A stretch of 64,000 nt of DNA from Salinibacterium sp. dk2585 (GCF_008001035.1 NZ_CP042856.1:992001-1056000), one strand, 5' to 3'; positions 15,840-24,834 are shown, counted from the first letter of the stretch. The notes: generated by a model not told the origin, from the sequence alone. Numbers and translations: made by a program.

Positions 15840-18054
15840 GCGCGCGGGCCGGCACGCGCCATCGTGGCGTGTGTCGTCCGCGCTCGCGCTCGCGATCCCG
15901 CTCGCATTCGCGTCGTACAACGCGGTGTTGCGCGGCAACGACTGGTGGCTTGCGATCGCCCTCACCTCGACGATCGTCCTGGGTGCCGCGGCCGCGATCC
16001 GCGGGCTGCTCGAGACCACCCCGCGCTTACGTCTGGCGGGCGCGCTCCCGACCGCCGCCGCCGCGCTCGCGGCCCTCATGACGGTCGCGATCGGCTCCGT
16101 GGCCGGAACGACCTTCTTCGGCCTGCCAACCTTCGACACCTTCCGCGCCCTGTTCCGCCTCGGCTCCGAGGGCGTCGGTTCCCTCGCCGCGCAGGAGCCG
16201 CCGGCGCTCGCCGACCCCGGAGTGATCCTGCTCTTCAGCGCCGGCAGCGCCGTCGCCGCGCTGCTTTGCGACCTCGTGGCGGTGGGTCTGCGGAGGCCCG
16301 CGCTGACGGGCCTGCTCCTCGTGCCGGTCGCCGTCGTGCCGGCGTTCATCGTTTCGCTCGACGACGTCTCCTGGGTCATCGTCGCGGCTGTCTCCTGGCT
16401 GCTCGTGTTGGCGGCATCGCGGCCAGGGCGAGGCAGGCGCGGCTGGGATCTTGTGGGGGTGCTCGCCGCAAGCATCGCTGCGGCGCTCGTCGCGGCGGTC
16501 GTGCTGCCTTTGCCGTCGGCCCGCGAGATCACCGGTTCCGGTCCGGGAAACTCGATCCGCTCCGGAGTGAATCCTGTCGTGACACTGGGGGAGGACCTCC
16601 GACGCGAGGAGACCATCACGGCCCTGCACTATTCGTCGCGCTCGGGGAAGGGGCACTACTTCCGCCTCACCGCCCTCGACAGCCTCACGGAGGAAGGCTG
16701 GTCGGTCGGAGAGCAGCCCGAGTTGGGGGCCGGCCCGCAGGAGGCGCCCGCGCCGCCCGGACTGAGTCCCGAGATCACCCGCGAGCGCGAGGTCACGACC
16801 GTGAGCGTGGATTCCCTCGGTGGAGGCTGGGTGCCGGTGCCCTATCCGGCCGTCTCGGTCGACGGCCTCACGGCGAACGCGGCCTGGGACACGCGCGCCC
16901 AGGCGCTCCGCACGGAGGGTCGAAGTGTGAGGGGCGAGCAGTACGAGGTCGAGTCGATGCTCTTGCGGCCGACGCCCCAGCAACTGCAGGATGCCGGCAC
17001 GGTGGTGCCGGATGAGTTCAGCGCGTTGGCCATCCCGGATGCCTCGTGGCCCTCGCTCATCGCCGAGACCGCGGCATCCGTCACGGCGGGCACCGCGACC
17101 AACTACGAACGGGCGCTCGCACTGCAGGAGTTCCTGCGCGATGAGGGCAAGTTCGAATACTCGGAGTTTGCGCCCCAGCGGGAGGGCTACGACGATACGA
17201 GCGCAGGCGCGGTCGCCGCGTTCCTCGAGGCGAGGAGCGGCTACTGCGTGCAGTTCGCCTCGGCGATGGCATTCATGGCCCGCACCCTCGGCATCCCGTC
17301 ACGCATCGCGCTCGGCTTCCTCCCGGGTGAGGAGACGGGCCAGCGGGTTCCGGATGCCTCGCGCCAGTGGGTCGTGACCTCCGACGAGCTGCACGCGTGG
17401 CCCGAATTCTACTTCGAGGGCATTGGCTGGGTTCCCTTCGAGCCGACGACGACGCGCGGTGAGCCCGCCGACTATGCGGAACCCGCTGCCCTCGAGGAGC
17501 TCGACGATGCTCCCGACGAAACTCCGGATGTCGCGGCGCCGATCCCGAGCGCGAGTGCACCGGCCGCGCCGGATCGCGGCGACGTGGGCGGTCTCGGGGC
17601 CGGCCCCGAGGAGACCCAGATCACCATCCCCCCGGTCATGTACGTGCTGGCGGCGCTGCTGCTGCTCGCGCTGGTCCCGGCGATCGTGCGTGCCCTGCAG
17701 CGCTCCCGTCGCCTTGCCCTGGTGCGTCGCGGCGGCAGTGCCGCCGTCGCCTGGCGCGAGGTCATGGAGTTCTCGCGCGACCTCGGGCTTGAGGTCGCCT
17801 CGACCTCGACGCCGCGGGAGAATGCCGAGGTCCTCGGGGCGAGCGCGGGCGGCCCGCCCGCGCTCTCGGCCCTGCTCGACGCGCTCGAACGGGAGTCCTA
17901 CGCGCCCGCTGGCGCTCGCGCCGCGGCATCCGTGTCGTCCGAGGCGCAGAGCGTCGTGTCGGCCCTCTGGCGCTCGGCGCCTCCCGCCCAGCGGCTTGCC
18001 GCCGTGCTGTGGCCGCGCACGCTCGTCGAGCGGATCATCGGCGCCATCTCCTGA
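15826..18054 (+). CDS. TgpA-like membrane protein with transglutaminase domain
   Basis: 742 residues, GTG start inside the end of the DUF58 gene; the open frame upstream of it is the DUF58 gene read in another frame. About six membrane helices occupy the first 230 residues (DUF3488-like). A long extracytoplasmic part follows with a transglutaminase-like core: Cys about 474 in R-S-G-Y-C-V-Q-F-A-S-A and His about 523 in D-E-L-H-A-W-P-E. The third position reads W-V-P-F-E-P-T, Glu where the Asp is often seen. A proline/acid-rich linker (about 545-595), another membrane helix (about 605-625) and a small DUF4129-like cytoplasmic tail end the protein. With MoxR and DUF58 it forms a conserved unit; the substrate is unknown. 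Confidence 0.9.
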   Translation: MTRAERAGRHAPSWRVSSALALAIPLAFASYNAVLRGNDWWLAIALTSTIVLGAAAAIRGLLETTPRLRLAGALPTAAAALAALMTVAIGSVAGTTFFGLPTFDTFRALFRLGSEGVGSLAAQEPPALADPGVILLFSAGSAVAALLCDLVAVGLRRPALTGLLLVPVAVVPAFIVSLDDVSWVIVAAVSWLLVLAASRPGRGRRGWDLVGVLAASIAAALVAAVVLPLPSAREITGSGPGNSIRSGVNPVVTLGEDLRREETITALHYSSRSGKGHYFRLTALDSLTEEGWSVGEQPELGAGPQEAPAPPGLSPEITREREVTTVSVDSLGGGWVPVPYPAVSVDGLTANAAWDTRAQALRTEGRSVRGEQYEVESMLLRPTPQQLQDAGTVVPDEFSALAIPDASWPSLIAETAASVTAGTATNYERALALQEFLRDEGKFEYSEFAPQREGYDDTSAGAVAAFLEARSGYCVQFASAMAFMARTLGIPSRIALGFLPGEETGQRVPDASRQWVVTSDELHAWPEFYFEGIGWVPFEPTTTRGEPADYAEPAALEELDDAPDETPDVAAPIPSASAPAAPDRGDVGGLGAGPEETQITIPPVMYVLAALLLLALVPAIVRALQRSRRLALVRRGGSAAVAWREVMEFSRDLGLEVASTSTPRENAEVLGASAGGPPALSALLDALERESYAPAGARAAASVSSEAQSVVSALWRSAPPAQRLAAVLWPRTLVERIIGAIS

Positions 18055-18094
18055 GCGACGGATGCGCCTTCGGCCGCGCTCGGCCGCCTGCCGA

Positions 18095-18100
18095 TAGCGT
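18095..18100 (+). promoter_or_regulatory. -10 hexamer of the aminotransferase gene (leaderless)
   Basis: TAGCGT ends six bases before the ATG at 18107. Confidence 0.45.
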
Positions 18101-18106
18101 GGCGTC

Positions 18107-19441
18107 ATGAGCGCCCGCACGAATTCACAGGTTGTCGGTCTCGACCGAGCGCACGTGTTCCATTCATGGAGCGCCCAAGGCTCGCTGACCCCGCTCGCGA
18201 TTGCGGGCGGTGAGGGCAGCACGGTGTGGGACTACGAGGGCCGTCGCTATCTCGACTTCTCGAGTCAGCTCGTCAACACCAACATCGGGCACCAGCATCC
18301 GGCCGTCGTCGAGGCGATCGCCCGACAGGCCCAGGAGCTCGCGACGGTCGCGCCACAGCACGCGACCCTCGCGAGGGGTGAGGCGGCGAGGCGCATCCTC
18401 GACGTCGCCGGTGGCTCGTTCAGCAAGGTCTTCTTCACGAACGCGGGCGCGGATGCCGTCGAGAACGCGATTCGCCTCGCCCGCCTCACGACGGGTCGCG
18501 ACAAGGTCCTGTCGGCGTATCGCTCCTACCACGGCAATACGGGCGCAGCGATCGCTGCAACGGGGGACTGGCGCCGCCTCCCCAACGAGTATTCGCGCGG
18601 CCATGTGCACTTCTTCGGCCCATACCTCTTTCGCAGCGAGTTCTGGGCGTCGAGCCCCGAGGAGGAGTCGGAGCGCGCGCTCCGGCACCTGGGGCGCGTC
18701 ATCGAGAGCGAAGGGCCCGGCACGATCGCGGCCGTGCTGCTCGAGACCGTTCCGGGCGGGGCGGGTGTGCTTGTGCCGCCTCCCGGCTACCTGCGCGGCG
18801 TGCGCGAACTCACTGAGAAGCACGGAATCGCCCTCATCCTCGATGAGGTCATGTGCGGCTTCGGCCGCACGGGCGAGTGGCTCGCCTTCCGCGGCGATTT
18901 CGGCGACGGGCGCGACTCGGTCGTCCCAGACCTCGTGACCTTCGCCAAGGGAGTGAACTCCGGATACGTTCCCGCGGGCGGCGTCATGGTGACGGATGCC
19001 ATCTCCTCGGCCTTCGACGACCGGGTGTTCCCCGGCGGCCTCACCTACTCGGGGCATCCGCTCGCCATGGGCGCGATCGTCGCGACCATCGATGCGATGA
19101 AGGCTGAGCGGATCGTCGAGCACGCTCGCGAGGTCGGGGAGGAGCACCTGCGACCCGGCCTGCAGGCGCTGCAAGGCGCGCACCCCATGATCGGGGAGGT
19201 GCGCGGGCGCGGCGTGTTCTGGGCGGTCGAGCTGGTGCGCGACCGCGGCACTCGAGAGCCCGTCTCGCCACAGCTCATGGCATTGCTCAAGTCGGCGCTC
19301 CTCGACCTCGGCCTGCTGCCGTTCACGGTCGAGAATCGCATCCATGTCGTGCCCCCGTGCGTCGTAACCCCCGCCGAGGTGGCGCGCGGCCTGGCGCTGC
19401 TCGACGAGGCGCTCACGGCGGTGGGGCAGGCAGCAGACTGA
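18107..19441 (+). CDS. Class III pyridoxal-phosphate aminotransferase
   Basis: 444 residues. Class III (omega-amino acid) fold: F-F-T-N-A-G-A-D-A-V-E-N-A, Y-R-S-Y-H-G-N-T-G-A, I-L-D-E-V-M-C-G-F-G-R-T-G (cofactor Asp) and T-F-A-K-G-V-N-S-G-Y-V-P-A-G-G (Schiff-base Lys). The features around Y-H-G-N-T and the H-F-F-G-P-Y-L-F region resemble enzymes annotated as taurine--pyruvate or beta-alanine aminotransferases, but I cannot fix the amino donor. It has its own -10 element and no operon partner: DUF58/transglutaminase lies behind it and DUF177 ahead, each with separate signals. Confidence 0.88.
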   Translation: MSARTNSQVVGLDRAHVFHSWSAQGSLTPLAIAGGEGSTVWDYEGRRYLDFSSQLVNTNIGHQHPAVVEAIARQAQELATVAPQHATLARGEAARRILDVAGGSFSKVFFTNAGADAVENAIRLARLTTGRDKVLSAYRSYHGNTGAAIAATGDWRRLPNEYSRGHVHFFGPYLFRSEFWASSPEEESERALRHLGRVIESEGPGTIAAVLLETVPGGAGVLVPPPGYLRGVRELTEKHGIALILDEVMCGFGRTGEWLAFRGDFGDGRDSVVPDLVTFAKGVNSGYVPAGGVMVTDAISSAFDDRVFPGGLTYSGHPLAMGAIVATIDAMKAERIVEHAREVGEEHLRPGLQALQGAHPMIGEVRGRGVFWAVELVRDRGTREPVSPQLMALLKSALLDLGLLPFTVENRIHVVPPCVVTPAEVARGLALLDEALTAVGQAAD

Positions 19442-19474
19442 GTCCCTGCTCAGGGGCCATGCCGCCCCGGGCAG

Positions 19475-19480
19475 TAGACT
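19475..19480 (+). promoter_or_regulatory. -10 hexamer of the DUF177-rpmF operon (leaderless)
   Basis: TAGACT ends six bases before the GTG at 19487. Confidence 0.5.
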
Positions 19481-19486
19481 CTTCGG

Positions 19487-20071
19487 GTGATACACCACAA
19501 CCGTTCCCCCCTGAGCATCAGCGTGCTCGACCTGGCGCGCCGTCCCGGCGAGATGCGCGAGACCTCGCTCGAGGCGCCTGTCACCGAGCGTCTCGGCAAC
19601 GCCGTCATCGCTGTCGAACCGGGGGAGACCATCCACGCCGAGGTGCGACTCGAGTCGCTCCATGACGGCATTCTCGTGACCGCTGAGGTCGACTCCGTGG
19701 CCAAGGGCGAGTGCGTGAGGTGCCTCACGGAGGTGGCCCTCCCGGTCGAAGTCGAAATCCAAGAGGTTTTCGCCTACGATGAAGACGAAGCTTTCGAGTA
19801 CCAGGTTCAAGATGATCACGTGGATCTTGAACCGGTCGTCAGGGACGCGGTGGTCTTGTCACTGCCGTTCCAACCGGTCTGTCAAGAAGATTGCCTCGGC
19901 CTGTGCCCCCAGTGTGGGGTGCGGCTCCTCGACAACCCGGGTCATGAGCATGAAGAACCCATCGATCCGCGGTGGGCGAAGCTTGCCGCGCTCGAAGGCC
20001 TGACCGAGGCCACCACCAATGACGCACTCAGCGACAGCCCGGATGGCGACGCTGACAGAGAGAAGAGATAG
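19487..20071 (+). CDS. YceD/DUF177 family protein
   Basis: 194 residues, GTG start. Two Cys pairs (C-V-R-C near 75 and C-L-G-L-C-P-Q-C-G near 135) look like a zinc-binding site, and the central [15 protein letters not shown] segment is diagnostic of DUF177. The family sits almost universally before rpmF, as here (two bases apart), and is linked to 23S rRNA and large-subunit maturation. The C-terminal 30 residues are a poorly conserved acidic tail. Confidence 0.92.
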   Translation: MIHHNRSPLSISVLDLARRPGEMRETSLEAPVTERLGNAVIAVEPGETIHAEVRLESLHDGILVTAEVDSVAKGECVRCLTEVALPVEVEIQEVFAYDEDEAFEYQVQDDHVDLEPVVRDAVVLSLPFQPVCQEDCLGLCPQCGVRLLDNPGHEHEEPIDPRWAKLAALEGLTEATTNDALSDSPDGDADREKR

Positions 20072-20073
20072 CC

Positions 20074-20277
20074 ATGGCAGTACCCAAGCGGAAGATGTCC
20101 CGTGCGAGCACCCGTGCCCGCCGCGCCCAGTGGAAGGCCACCGCGCCTGCGCTCGTGAAGACGATCGAGGGCGGCAAGGTCGTCTACAGCCTCCCGCACC
20201 GCGCCAAGGTCGTTGAGGACTCCGCCGGCACCGCGCTCTACATGGAGTACAAGGGCCGCAAGGTCGCCGACGTCTGA
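20074..20277 (+). CDS. rpmF: 50S ribosomal protein L32
   Basis: 67 residues, starting [11 protein letters not shown] basic protein of the large subunit near the peptidyl-transferase region. It lacks the two Cys pairs of the zinc-binding L32 form, so it is the C-minus type. AGAGAAGAGATAGCC before the ATG carries the ribosome binding site. It is translated together with DUF177. Confidence 0.97.
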   Translation: MAVPKRKMSRASTRARRAQWKATAPALVKTIEGGKVVYSLPHRAKVVEDSAGTALYMEYKGRKVADV

Positions 20278-20284
20278 TCGCGTC

Positions 20285-20995
20285 GTGAGTGACGGGGGAG
20301 CGGCCACTCGCCGCGATCCGGCTGACCTCGCGCGAATCCTGGCGGTGGATGTCAGTGGCGAGCTCTTGGAGCTCGCGCTGACCCACCGCTCTTTCGCGTA
20401 CGAGAACGGTGGCATCGCTCACAACGAGCGACTCGAGTTCCTCGGCGATTCGATTCTCGGGCAGGCCGTCACGGTCATGCTCTACACCTCGCATCCGGAC
20501 CGCGACGAGGGTGACCTCGCGAAGCGACGGTCGAGCCTTGTCAGCAGTGCCGCGCTTGCGGAGATCGCACGCGGCATCGGCCTCGGTGACTACCTGCGCC
20601 TTGGGCGGGGCGAGGAGCTGACGGGCGGGCGTGACAAGTCGTCGATCCTCGCCGACACGGTCGAAGCAGTCATCGGCGCGGTCTACCTGAGCGCTGGCCA
20701 CGATGAGGCCACAGCGCTCGTGCTTCGCCTGATCGAGCCGCTGCTTGCCGACCCCGACCGCTTCGGGGCCGCCATGGACCCCAAGACGAGCCTGCAGGAG
20801 CTTGCCGCAAAGCTCGGTCGCGGTGCCCCCGCCTATCGGATCGTCGACAGCGGCCCAGACCACCTGAAGCGGTTCCACGCGACCGTCACCCTCGACGACG
20901 AAGACGTCGCCTCTGGCGAGGGCAGCAGCAAGAAGCAGGCCGAGATGGCTGCCGCCCTCGAGGCGTGGACGCGCCTCCAGGCCTCGGCCGGCTGA
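20285..20995 (+). CDS. rnc: Ribonuclease III
   Basis: 236 residues; GTG at 20285, seven bases after the rpmF stop. Cuts double-stranded RNA in rRNA processing and mRNA decay. The nuclease signature E-R-L-E-F-L-G-D-S-I-L is at about 45-55, a second acidic site D-T-V-E-A-V-I-G-A-V-Y is at about 120, and the last 70 residues are a double-stranded RNA-binding domain (D-P-K-T-S-L-Q-E-L, then G-S-S-K-K-Q-A-E-M-A-A). An upstream in-frame ATG lies inside rpmF and is unlikely. Conserved order DUF177-rpmF-rnc-mutM. Confidence 0.95.
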   Translation: MSDGGAATRRDPADLARILAVDVSGELLELALTHRSFAYENGGIAHNERLEFLGDSILGQAVTVMLYTSHPDRDEGDLAKRRSSLVSSAALAEIARGIGLGDYLRLGRGEELTGGRDKSSILADTVEAVIGAVYLSAGHDEATALVLRLIEPLLADPDRFGAAMDPKTSLQELAAKLGRGAPAYRIVDSGPDHLKRFHATVTLDDEDVASGEGSSKKQAEMAAALEAWTRLQASAG

Positions 20996-21001
20996 TCCCG
21001 C

Positions 21002-21886
21002 ATGCCCGAACTGCCCGAGGTCGAGGTGGTGCGCGCGGGGCTCGAGCCTGCAGTCACAGGCGCCACGATCGAGTCCGTGGTCGTGCTCGACACACGTTCG
21101 CTGCGCCGCCACGAGGGCCCGTCAGAGGACTTCATCGACCGCCTCCGCTGCGCTCGCCTCGCCGCGCCGGAGCGCAGGGGCAAGTTCCTCTGGATCCCGC
21201 TCGACGACCGCGAGAACGCCCTCGTCGTCCACCTCGGCATGAGCGGCCAAGTCCTGCTGCGAGACAGGGCGACGGATGACCGGCTCACGCGCATCCGCCT
21301 CGACATCGTCCACCCAGGGCACGGTCCGCTGCGACTCAACTTCGTCGATCAGCGCATCTTCGGCTCGATGGCGATCGACACGCTCGTGCCTTCAGCCGAC
21401 GGGCTCGGCGGCATCATCCCGTCGCAGGTTTCACACATTGCCCGCGATCCGCTTGACGAACACTTCGACGATCGCCGCTTCCTGGCCCGGCTCGCCGCTC
21501 GCCGCACGGGCATCAAGCGCGCGCTGCTTGACCAGACGCTGATCAGCGGCATCGGCAACATCTACGCCGACGAGGCGCTGTGGGCTGCTCGCATCCACTA
21601 CGACGAGCGGGCCGACACGCTCAGTCGGATGCGGGCGCGGCGGCTGCTCGAGGAGGTGCGGCTCGTGCTGCGCAAAGCCCTCGCGGAGGGTGGCACGAGC
21701 TTCGACACCCAGTACCTCAACGTCAACGGCGAGTCGGGGTACTTCGCGCACTCCCTCAACGCCTACGGGCAGCAGGGCAAGCCCTGCCCCCGCTGCGGCA
21801 CGATGATCGTGCGCGAGCAGTTCATGAATCGCGGCTCGCACTTCTGTCCGCGCTGCCAGCGCCTGCGAGCACGACCCGCGGGGTGA
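21002..21886 (+). CDS. mutM: Formamidopyrimidine-DNA glycosylase MutM (Fpg)
   Basis: 294 residues. Removes oxidised purines such as 8-oxoguanine and nicks the abasic site. The N-terminus M-P-E-L-P-E-V-E provides the catalytic Pro and Glu after Met removal; the helix-two-turn-helix part has I-S-G-I-G-N-I-Y-A-D-E-A-L-W, and the C-terminal zinc finger has C-P-R-C and C-P-R-C. It lies six bases behind rnc and is probably cotranscribed. The 39-bp space to the convergent MaoC gene has no clear terminator. Confidence 0.95.
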   Translation: MPELPEVEVVRAGLEPAVTGATIESVVVLDTRSLRRHEGPSEDFIDRLRCARLAAPERRGKFLWIPLDDRENALVVHLGMSGQVLLRDRATDDRLTRIRLDIVHPGHGPLRLNFVDQRIFGSMAIDTLVPSADGLGGIIPSQVSHIARDPLDEHFDDRRFLARLAARRTGIKRALLDQTLISGIGNIYADEALWAARIHYDERADTLSRMRARRLLEEVRLVLRKALAEGGTSFDTQYLNVNGESGYFAHSLNAYGQQGKPCPRCGTMIVREQFMNRGSHFCPRCQRLRARPAG

Positions 21887-21925
21887 GTACGAGGTCCATT
21901 CGGGCTTACGCAACCCGGCGAGTAT

Positions 21926-22378
21926 CTACGCGTAGAAGCGGTGGATCGCCTGCGCCGCAGCGGCGGGCTTGTCGGCGCCTTCGATCTCGACGGTCATGTC
22001 GACCGTGATCTGCAGACCGCCCTTGACCTCTTCGACCGTGGCGATGCTCGCCTGCAGGCGGATGCGCGAGCCCACCTTGACGGGGGAGAGGAAGCGCACC
22101 TTGTTGAGCCCGTAGTTGACCTTGGTGGTGGCATCCGTCACGTCGAGCAGTTCGGTCCACAGGGGGATCGTGAGCGAGAGCGTCAGGAAGCCGTGGGCGA
22201 TCGCCGCGCCGAATGGGCCGTCCTTGGCGCGCTCGGGGTCCACGTGAATCCACTGGTGGTCCTCGGTCGCGTCAGCGAAGGTGTTGACCCGCTCCTGCGT
22301 GATGTCGATCCATGAACTCGCGCCCAGGTCTTTGCCGACGAGCGTTTCGAGTTCGGCGAGTGTCGTGCTGGTTGCCAT
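21926..22378 (-). CDS. MaoC-type (R)-specific enoyl-CoA hydratase
   Basis: 150 residues. A single hot-dog domain with the hydratase-2 motif: A-T-E-D-H-Q-W-I-H (catalytic Asp and His) and G-P-F-G-A-A-I-A-H-G-F-L-T-L-S. Members hydrate enoyl-CoA thioesters. It is the last gene of a leftward set with an amidohydrolase and a dehydrogenase. This combination parallels couM, couO and couN of the p-hydroxycinnamate pathway of Rhodococcus jostii, in which the hydratase adds water to the side chain of the hydroxycinnamoyl-CoA. The substrate is inferred from context only. Confidence 0.88.
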   Translation of the reverse strand: MATSTTLAELETLVGKDLGASSWIDITQERVNTFADATEDHQWIHVDPERAKDGPFGAAIAHGFLTLSLTIPLWTELLDVTDATTKVNYGLNKVRFLSPVKVGSRIRLQASIATVEEVKGGLQITVDMTVEIEGADKPAAAAQAIHRFYA

Positions 22379-22403
22379 TGTGTATGTCTCCTGACGATGG
22401 GGG

Positions 22404-23282
22404 TTAGAGCCCGAGTAGGCGGATTGCGTTCTCGCGCATGATCTTCGGGCGCACGGTGTCCTTCAGCTCGAGCTTCTCGAAGTCCGACATCCACCGGTCC
22501 GGGTGGATCATGGGGAAATCGGATGCGAAGAGCACCTGGTCTTGCAGTCGCGAGTTCATCTGTTTCACCAGCTGGACTGGGAAGTACTTCGGTGACCAGC
22601 CCGAGAGGTCGATCCAGGTGTTGGCCTTGTGCGTCGCGACCGAGATCGCCTCGTCCTGCCACGGCACCGATGGGTGTGCCATGACGATCTGCAGCTTCGG
22701 GAAGGCCGCCGCGACATCGTCGAGCAGCTCGGGGTTCGACAGGCGCAGCCTGAGGCCGCGCCCACCCGGCGTGCCCGCACCGATACCGGTCTGACCGGTG
22801 TGGAAGACGGCCGGGACGTCGAGCTCCTCGATCGTGGCGAACAGGTCCCAGTGCTGCTGCTCGCTCGGGTCGAAGCCCTGCACGGTGGGGTGGAACTTGA
22901 ATCCGCGCGCGCCGCGTTCGGTCACGAGGCGGCGGGCCTCCTCGATCGCGACCGCGCCGCGGTTGGGGTCGACGCTCACGAAGGGAATGAGCACATCCGA
23001 GTGACGAGTAGCGCCGTCGATGACGTCGTCGTTGCTGATGCCCTTGTGGCCGAGGTTGGCCTCGGCATCGACGGTGAAGACCACGGCGGCCATGCTGCGT
23101 TCGCGGTACATCTCGGCGATCGCGTCGACCCCCGGGAACTCACCGTCGTTGCCGAAGTACTTGACCGCGGCGTTGTAGAGGTCATCGGGGAGCGCATGGT
23201 CATGCCCATGGGTCTCGACGTGCACGTGGGTGTCGATCGCGACGCGCGAGGCGACGTCGATCTTCGATTCGTAGCGAGTCAT
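22404..23282 (-). CDS. Amidohydrolase-2 family hydrolase
   Basis: 292 residues; ATG at 23282, eight bases behind the dehydrogenase gene. A TIM-barrel metal hydrolase: H-x-H in D-T-H-V-H-V near residue 18, K-F-H-P-T, a third site H-T-G, M-A-H-P-S, and the terminal acidic ligand in F-A-S-D-F-P-M. Relatives include decarboxylases acting on aromatic acids and the hydrolase of the actinobacterial p-hydroxycinnamate pathway (CouO), which splits the beta-ketoacyl-CoA intermediate. Between a dehydrogenase and a hydratase gene, the latter role fits well. The open frame continues upstream, but that part is the shadow of the SDR gene. Confidence 0.87.
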   Translation of the reverse strand: MTRYESKIDVASRVAIDTHVHVETHGHDHALPDDLYNAAVKYFGNDGEFPGVDAIAEMYRERSMAAVVFTVDAEANLGHKGISNDDVIDGATRHSDVLIPFVSVDPNRGAVAIEEARRLVTERGARGFKFHPTVQGFDPSEQQHWDLFATIEELDVPAVFHTGQTGIGAGTPGGRGLRLRLSNPELLDDVAAAFPKLQIVMAHPSVPWQDEAISVATHKANTWIDLSGWSPKYFPVQLVKQMNSRLQDQVLFASDFPMIHPDRWMSDFEKLELKDTVRPKIMRENAIRLLGL

Positions 23283-23290
23283 TGCGGCCC

Positions 23291-24199
23291 TCAGCTGGCG
23301 GGGGGCTCGGGGAGCTTCTCGCCGACCTCCTGGAGGAAGGGCGCGAACTTCTCCTGCCACGCTGCTGCGATGCCCTCGGCACTCCAGCCGCCCTCCTTGA
23401 TCTCCTTCACGATCATGCTCGGGTGGGAGTAAAGGGAGAGGCGGTCGCCGCCGACGCTGATGGCCTGGCCCGTGACATCCGCGGCTTCCTTCGATGCGAG
23501 GAAGGCGATGAGGCCCGCGACGTCCTGGGGCGTGCCGAAGCCGAGCTCCTGGCGCGCGAACGGCGGCATCTCCTCGCCCGCGTGCATCGCGTCGGCGAAC
23601 TGCTTGAAGAAGGGAACCGTCTCGGTCATGGCGGTCGCCGCGACGGGAACGACCGTGTTGGCCGTGATGCCGGCGCGCGCGAGCTCGAGCGCCCACGTAC
23701 GGGTCATGCCGACGATCCCGGCCTTGGCGGCGGCGTAGTTGGTCTGGCCGAAGTTGCCGACCTGGCCGGTGGGGGAGCCGATCGTGATGATGCGGCCGCC
23801 CTCGCCCTGCTCACGCATGCGGATCGCGGCAGCGCGAACGCAGGTGAAGGTGCCCCGCAGGTGCACGTTGATGACGAGGTCGAAGTCCTCGTCGCTCATC
23901 TTCCACAGCACGGTGTCGCGCAGCACGCCCGCGTTGGTCACGAGGATGTCGAGGCGACCCCACGTGTCGACGGCCTTGGCGACAAGCGCCTTGGCGGTCT
24001 CGGTCGGGCCAACGGCGCCGACGAGCGCGACCGCTTCGCCGCCTGCCGCCGTGATGGTGTCCGCTGCAGCCTGGGCGGTGTCGCCGTCGATATCGTTGAC
24101 GACGACTTTCGCGCCCCGGCGGGCGAGTTCCTGGGCGTAGGCAAGGCCCAGGCCCCGGCCGCTGCCGGTGACGATTGCAACATTTCCTTGAAGATCCAT
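23291..24199 (-). CDS. SDR-family (3-hydroxyacyl-CoA-type) dehydrogenase
   Basis: 302 residues. Classical short-chain dehydrogenase: cofactor motif T-G-S-G-R-G-L-G-L-A, N-A-G-V-L, catalytic Ser in I-G-S-P-T-G and Tyr/Lys in Y-A-A-A-K. Asp in V-V-N-D-I-D suggests NAD preference. The tail of about 50 residues (S-H-P-S-M-I-V-K-E and beyond) is shared with dehydrogenases of multifunctional beta-oxidation enzymes. In the putative cinnamate-type pathway it would oxidise the beta-hydroxyacyl-CoA made by the MaoC hydratase. It is the first gene of the leftward operon; the promoter overlaps an inverted repeat shared with the divergent MarR gene. Confidence 0.9.
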   Translation of the reverse strand: MDLQGNVAIVTGSGRGLGLAYAQELARRGAKVVVNDIDGDTAQAAADTITAAGGEAVALVGAVGPTETAKALVAKAVDTWGRLDILVTNAGVLRDTVLWKMSDEDFDLVINVHLRGTFTCVRAAAIRMREQGEGGRIITIGSPTGQVGNFGQTNYAAAKAGIVGMTRTWALELARAGITANTVVPVAATAMTETVPFFKQFADAMHAGEEMPPFARQELGFGTPQDVAGLIAFLASKEAADVTGQAISVGGDRLSLYSHPSMIVKEIKEGGWSAEGIAAAWQEKFAPFLQEVGEKLPEPPAS

Positions 24200-24236
24200 C
24201 GATCCCTCTCCTCGTCGAGTCTGCGACCGACTCTAA

Positions 24237-24268
24237 ATGATCTTGTGAATAGTTGACAACGTCAATTA
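24237..24268 (-). promoter_or_regulatory. Promoter of the SDR operon with MarR-type operator
   Basis: On the minus strand TTGACG (24260-24265) and GATCAT (24237-24242) are separated by 17 bases, a good -35/-10 pair. TTGAC-AAC-GTCAA (24253-24265), with flanks extending to about 24250-24268, is an inverted repeat that covers the -35 element. It lies between the divergent SDR operon and the MarR gene and is the obvious operator for that regulator, possibly also controlling its own promoter. Confidence 0.65.
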
Positions 24269-24301
24269 GTATCCCAATCAACCTTTCAGAAAGGTCCACC
24301 C

Positions 24302-24769
24302 ATGACGGATGCGACGGCCACCCGGCCTTCGAGTGCAGGCGACCAGCGCATAGACGGTTCCGACCTGCTCGGAGACGTCGAATTCCTCGTGGCGAGAGTG
24401 CGCGCGATTGGCTCGGGCAATGCGCGGGAAGCCCTCGCTCCCTTTGGCCTGCGGGTGCGCGCGTACGCTGTCCTCTCGCTCGCGTGTGGATCCGTCAGTC
24501 CAACCCAGCGCGACATCGCCGATTTCCTCCAGTTGGACCCCAGCCAGGTGGTCGCCGTGATCGACTCGCTCGAGGCATCCGGATTCGTTCGACGGGCCCA
24601 GCACCCCCGCGACCGCCGGGTCAACATCGTCGAGGCGACTGAGCAGGGACTGGCGACCTACGCCGAGGCGCGCGAGGCTGTGAGCAGGTCGCGTGATCGC
24701 TCACTTGCCAGCCTCTCCCCCGAGGAGCGCGAGACGCTCACGAGTCTTCTCCTGAAAGTGGCGTTCTAG
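24302..24769 (+). CDS. MarR-family transcriptional regulator
   Basis: 155 residues. Winged helix-turn-helix with P-T-Q-R-D-I-A-D-F-L-Q-L-D-P-S-Q-V-V as recognition region (about 66-85) and the wing H-P-R-D-R-R-V-N (about 100-107), flanked by dimerisation helices. It is divergent from the SDR-amidohydrolase-MaoC operon with an inverted repeat between, the usual layout of a local repressor released by a pathway ligand. In the cou system of Rhodococcus the regulator (CouR) is also a MarR protein that responds to the hydroxycinnamoyl-CoA, which supports the pathway proposal. AAAGG lies before the ATG. Confidence 0.9.
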   Translation: MTDATATRPSSAGDQRIDGSDLLGDVEFLVARVRAIGSGNAREALAPFGLRVRAYAVLSLACGSVSPTQRDIADFLQLDPSQVVAVIDSLEASGFVRRAQHPRDRRVNIVEATEQGLATYAEAREAVSRSRDRSLASLSPEERETLTSLLLKVAF

Positions 24770-24834
24770 ACCCACAGCCCAAGCCCAAAGTCGCACCATC
24801 ACCCGAAATAGCAGCACCAAGAAAAGAGGAAACA

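Noticed and set aside
18164-19819. A 551-codon minus-strand open frame opposite the aminotransferase gene
   Set aside because: Antisense shadow of the class III aminotransferase and DUF177 genes; composition is His/Arg/Glu-rich without motifs.
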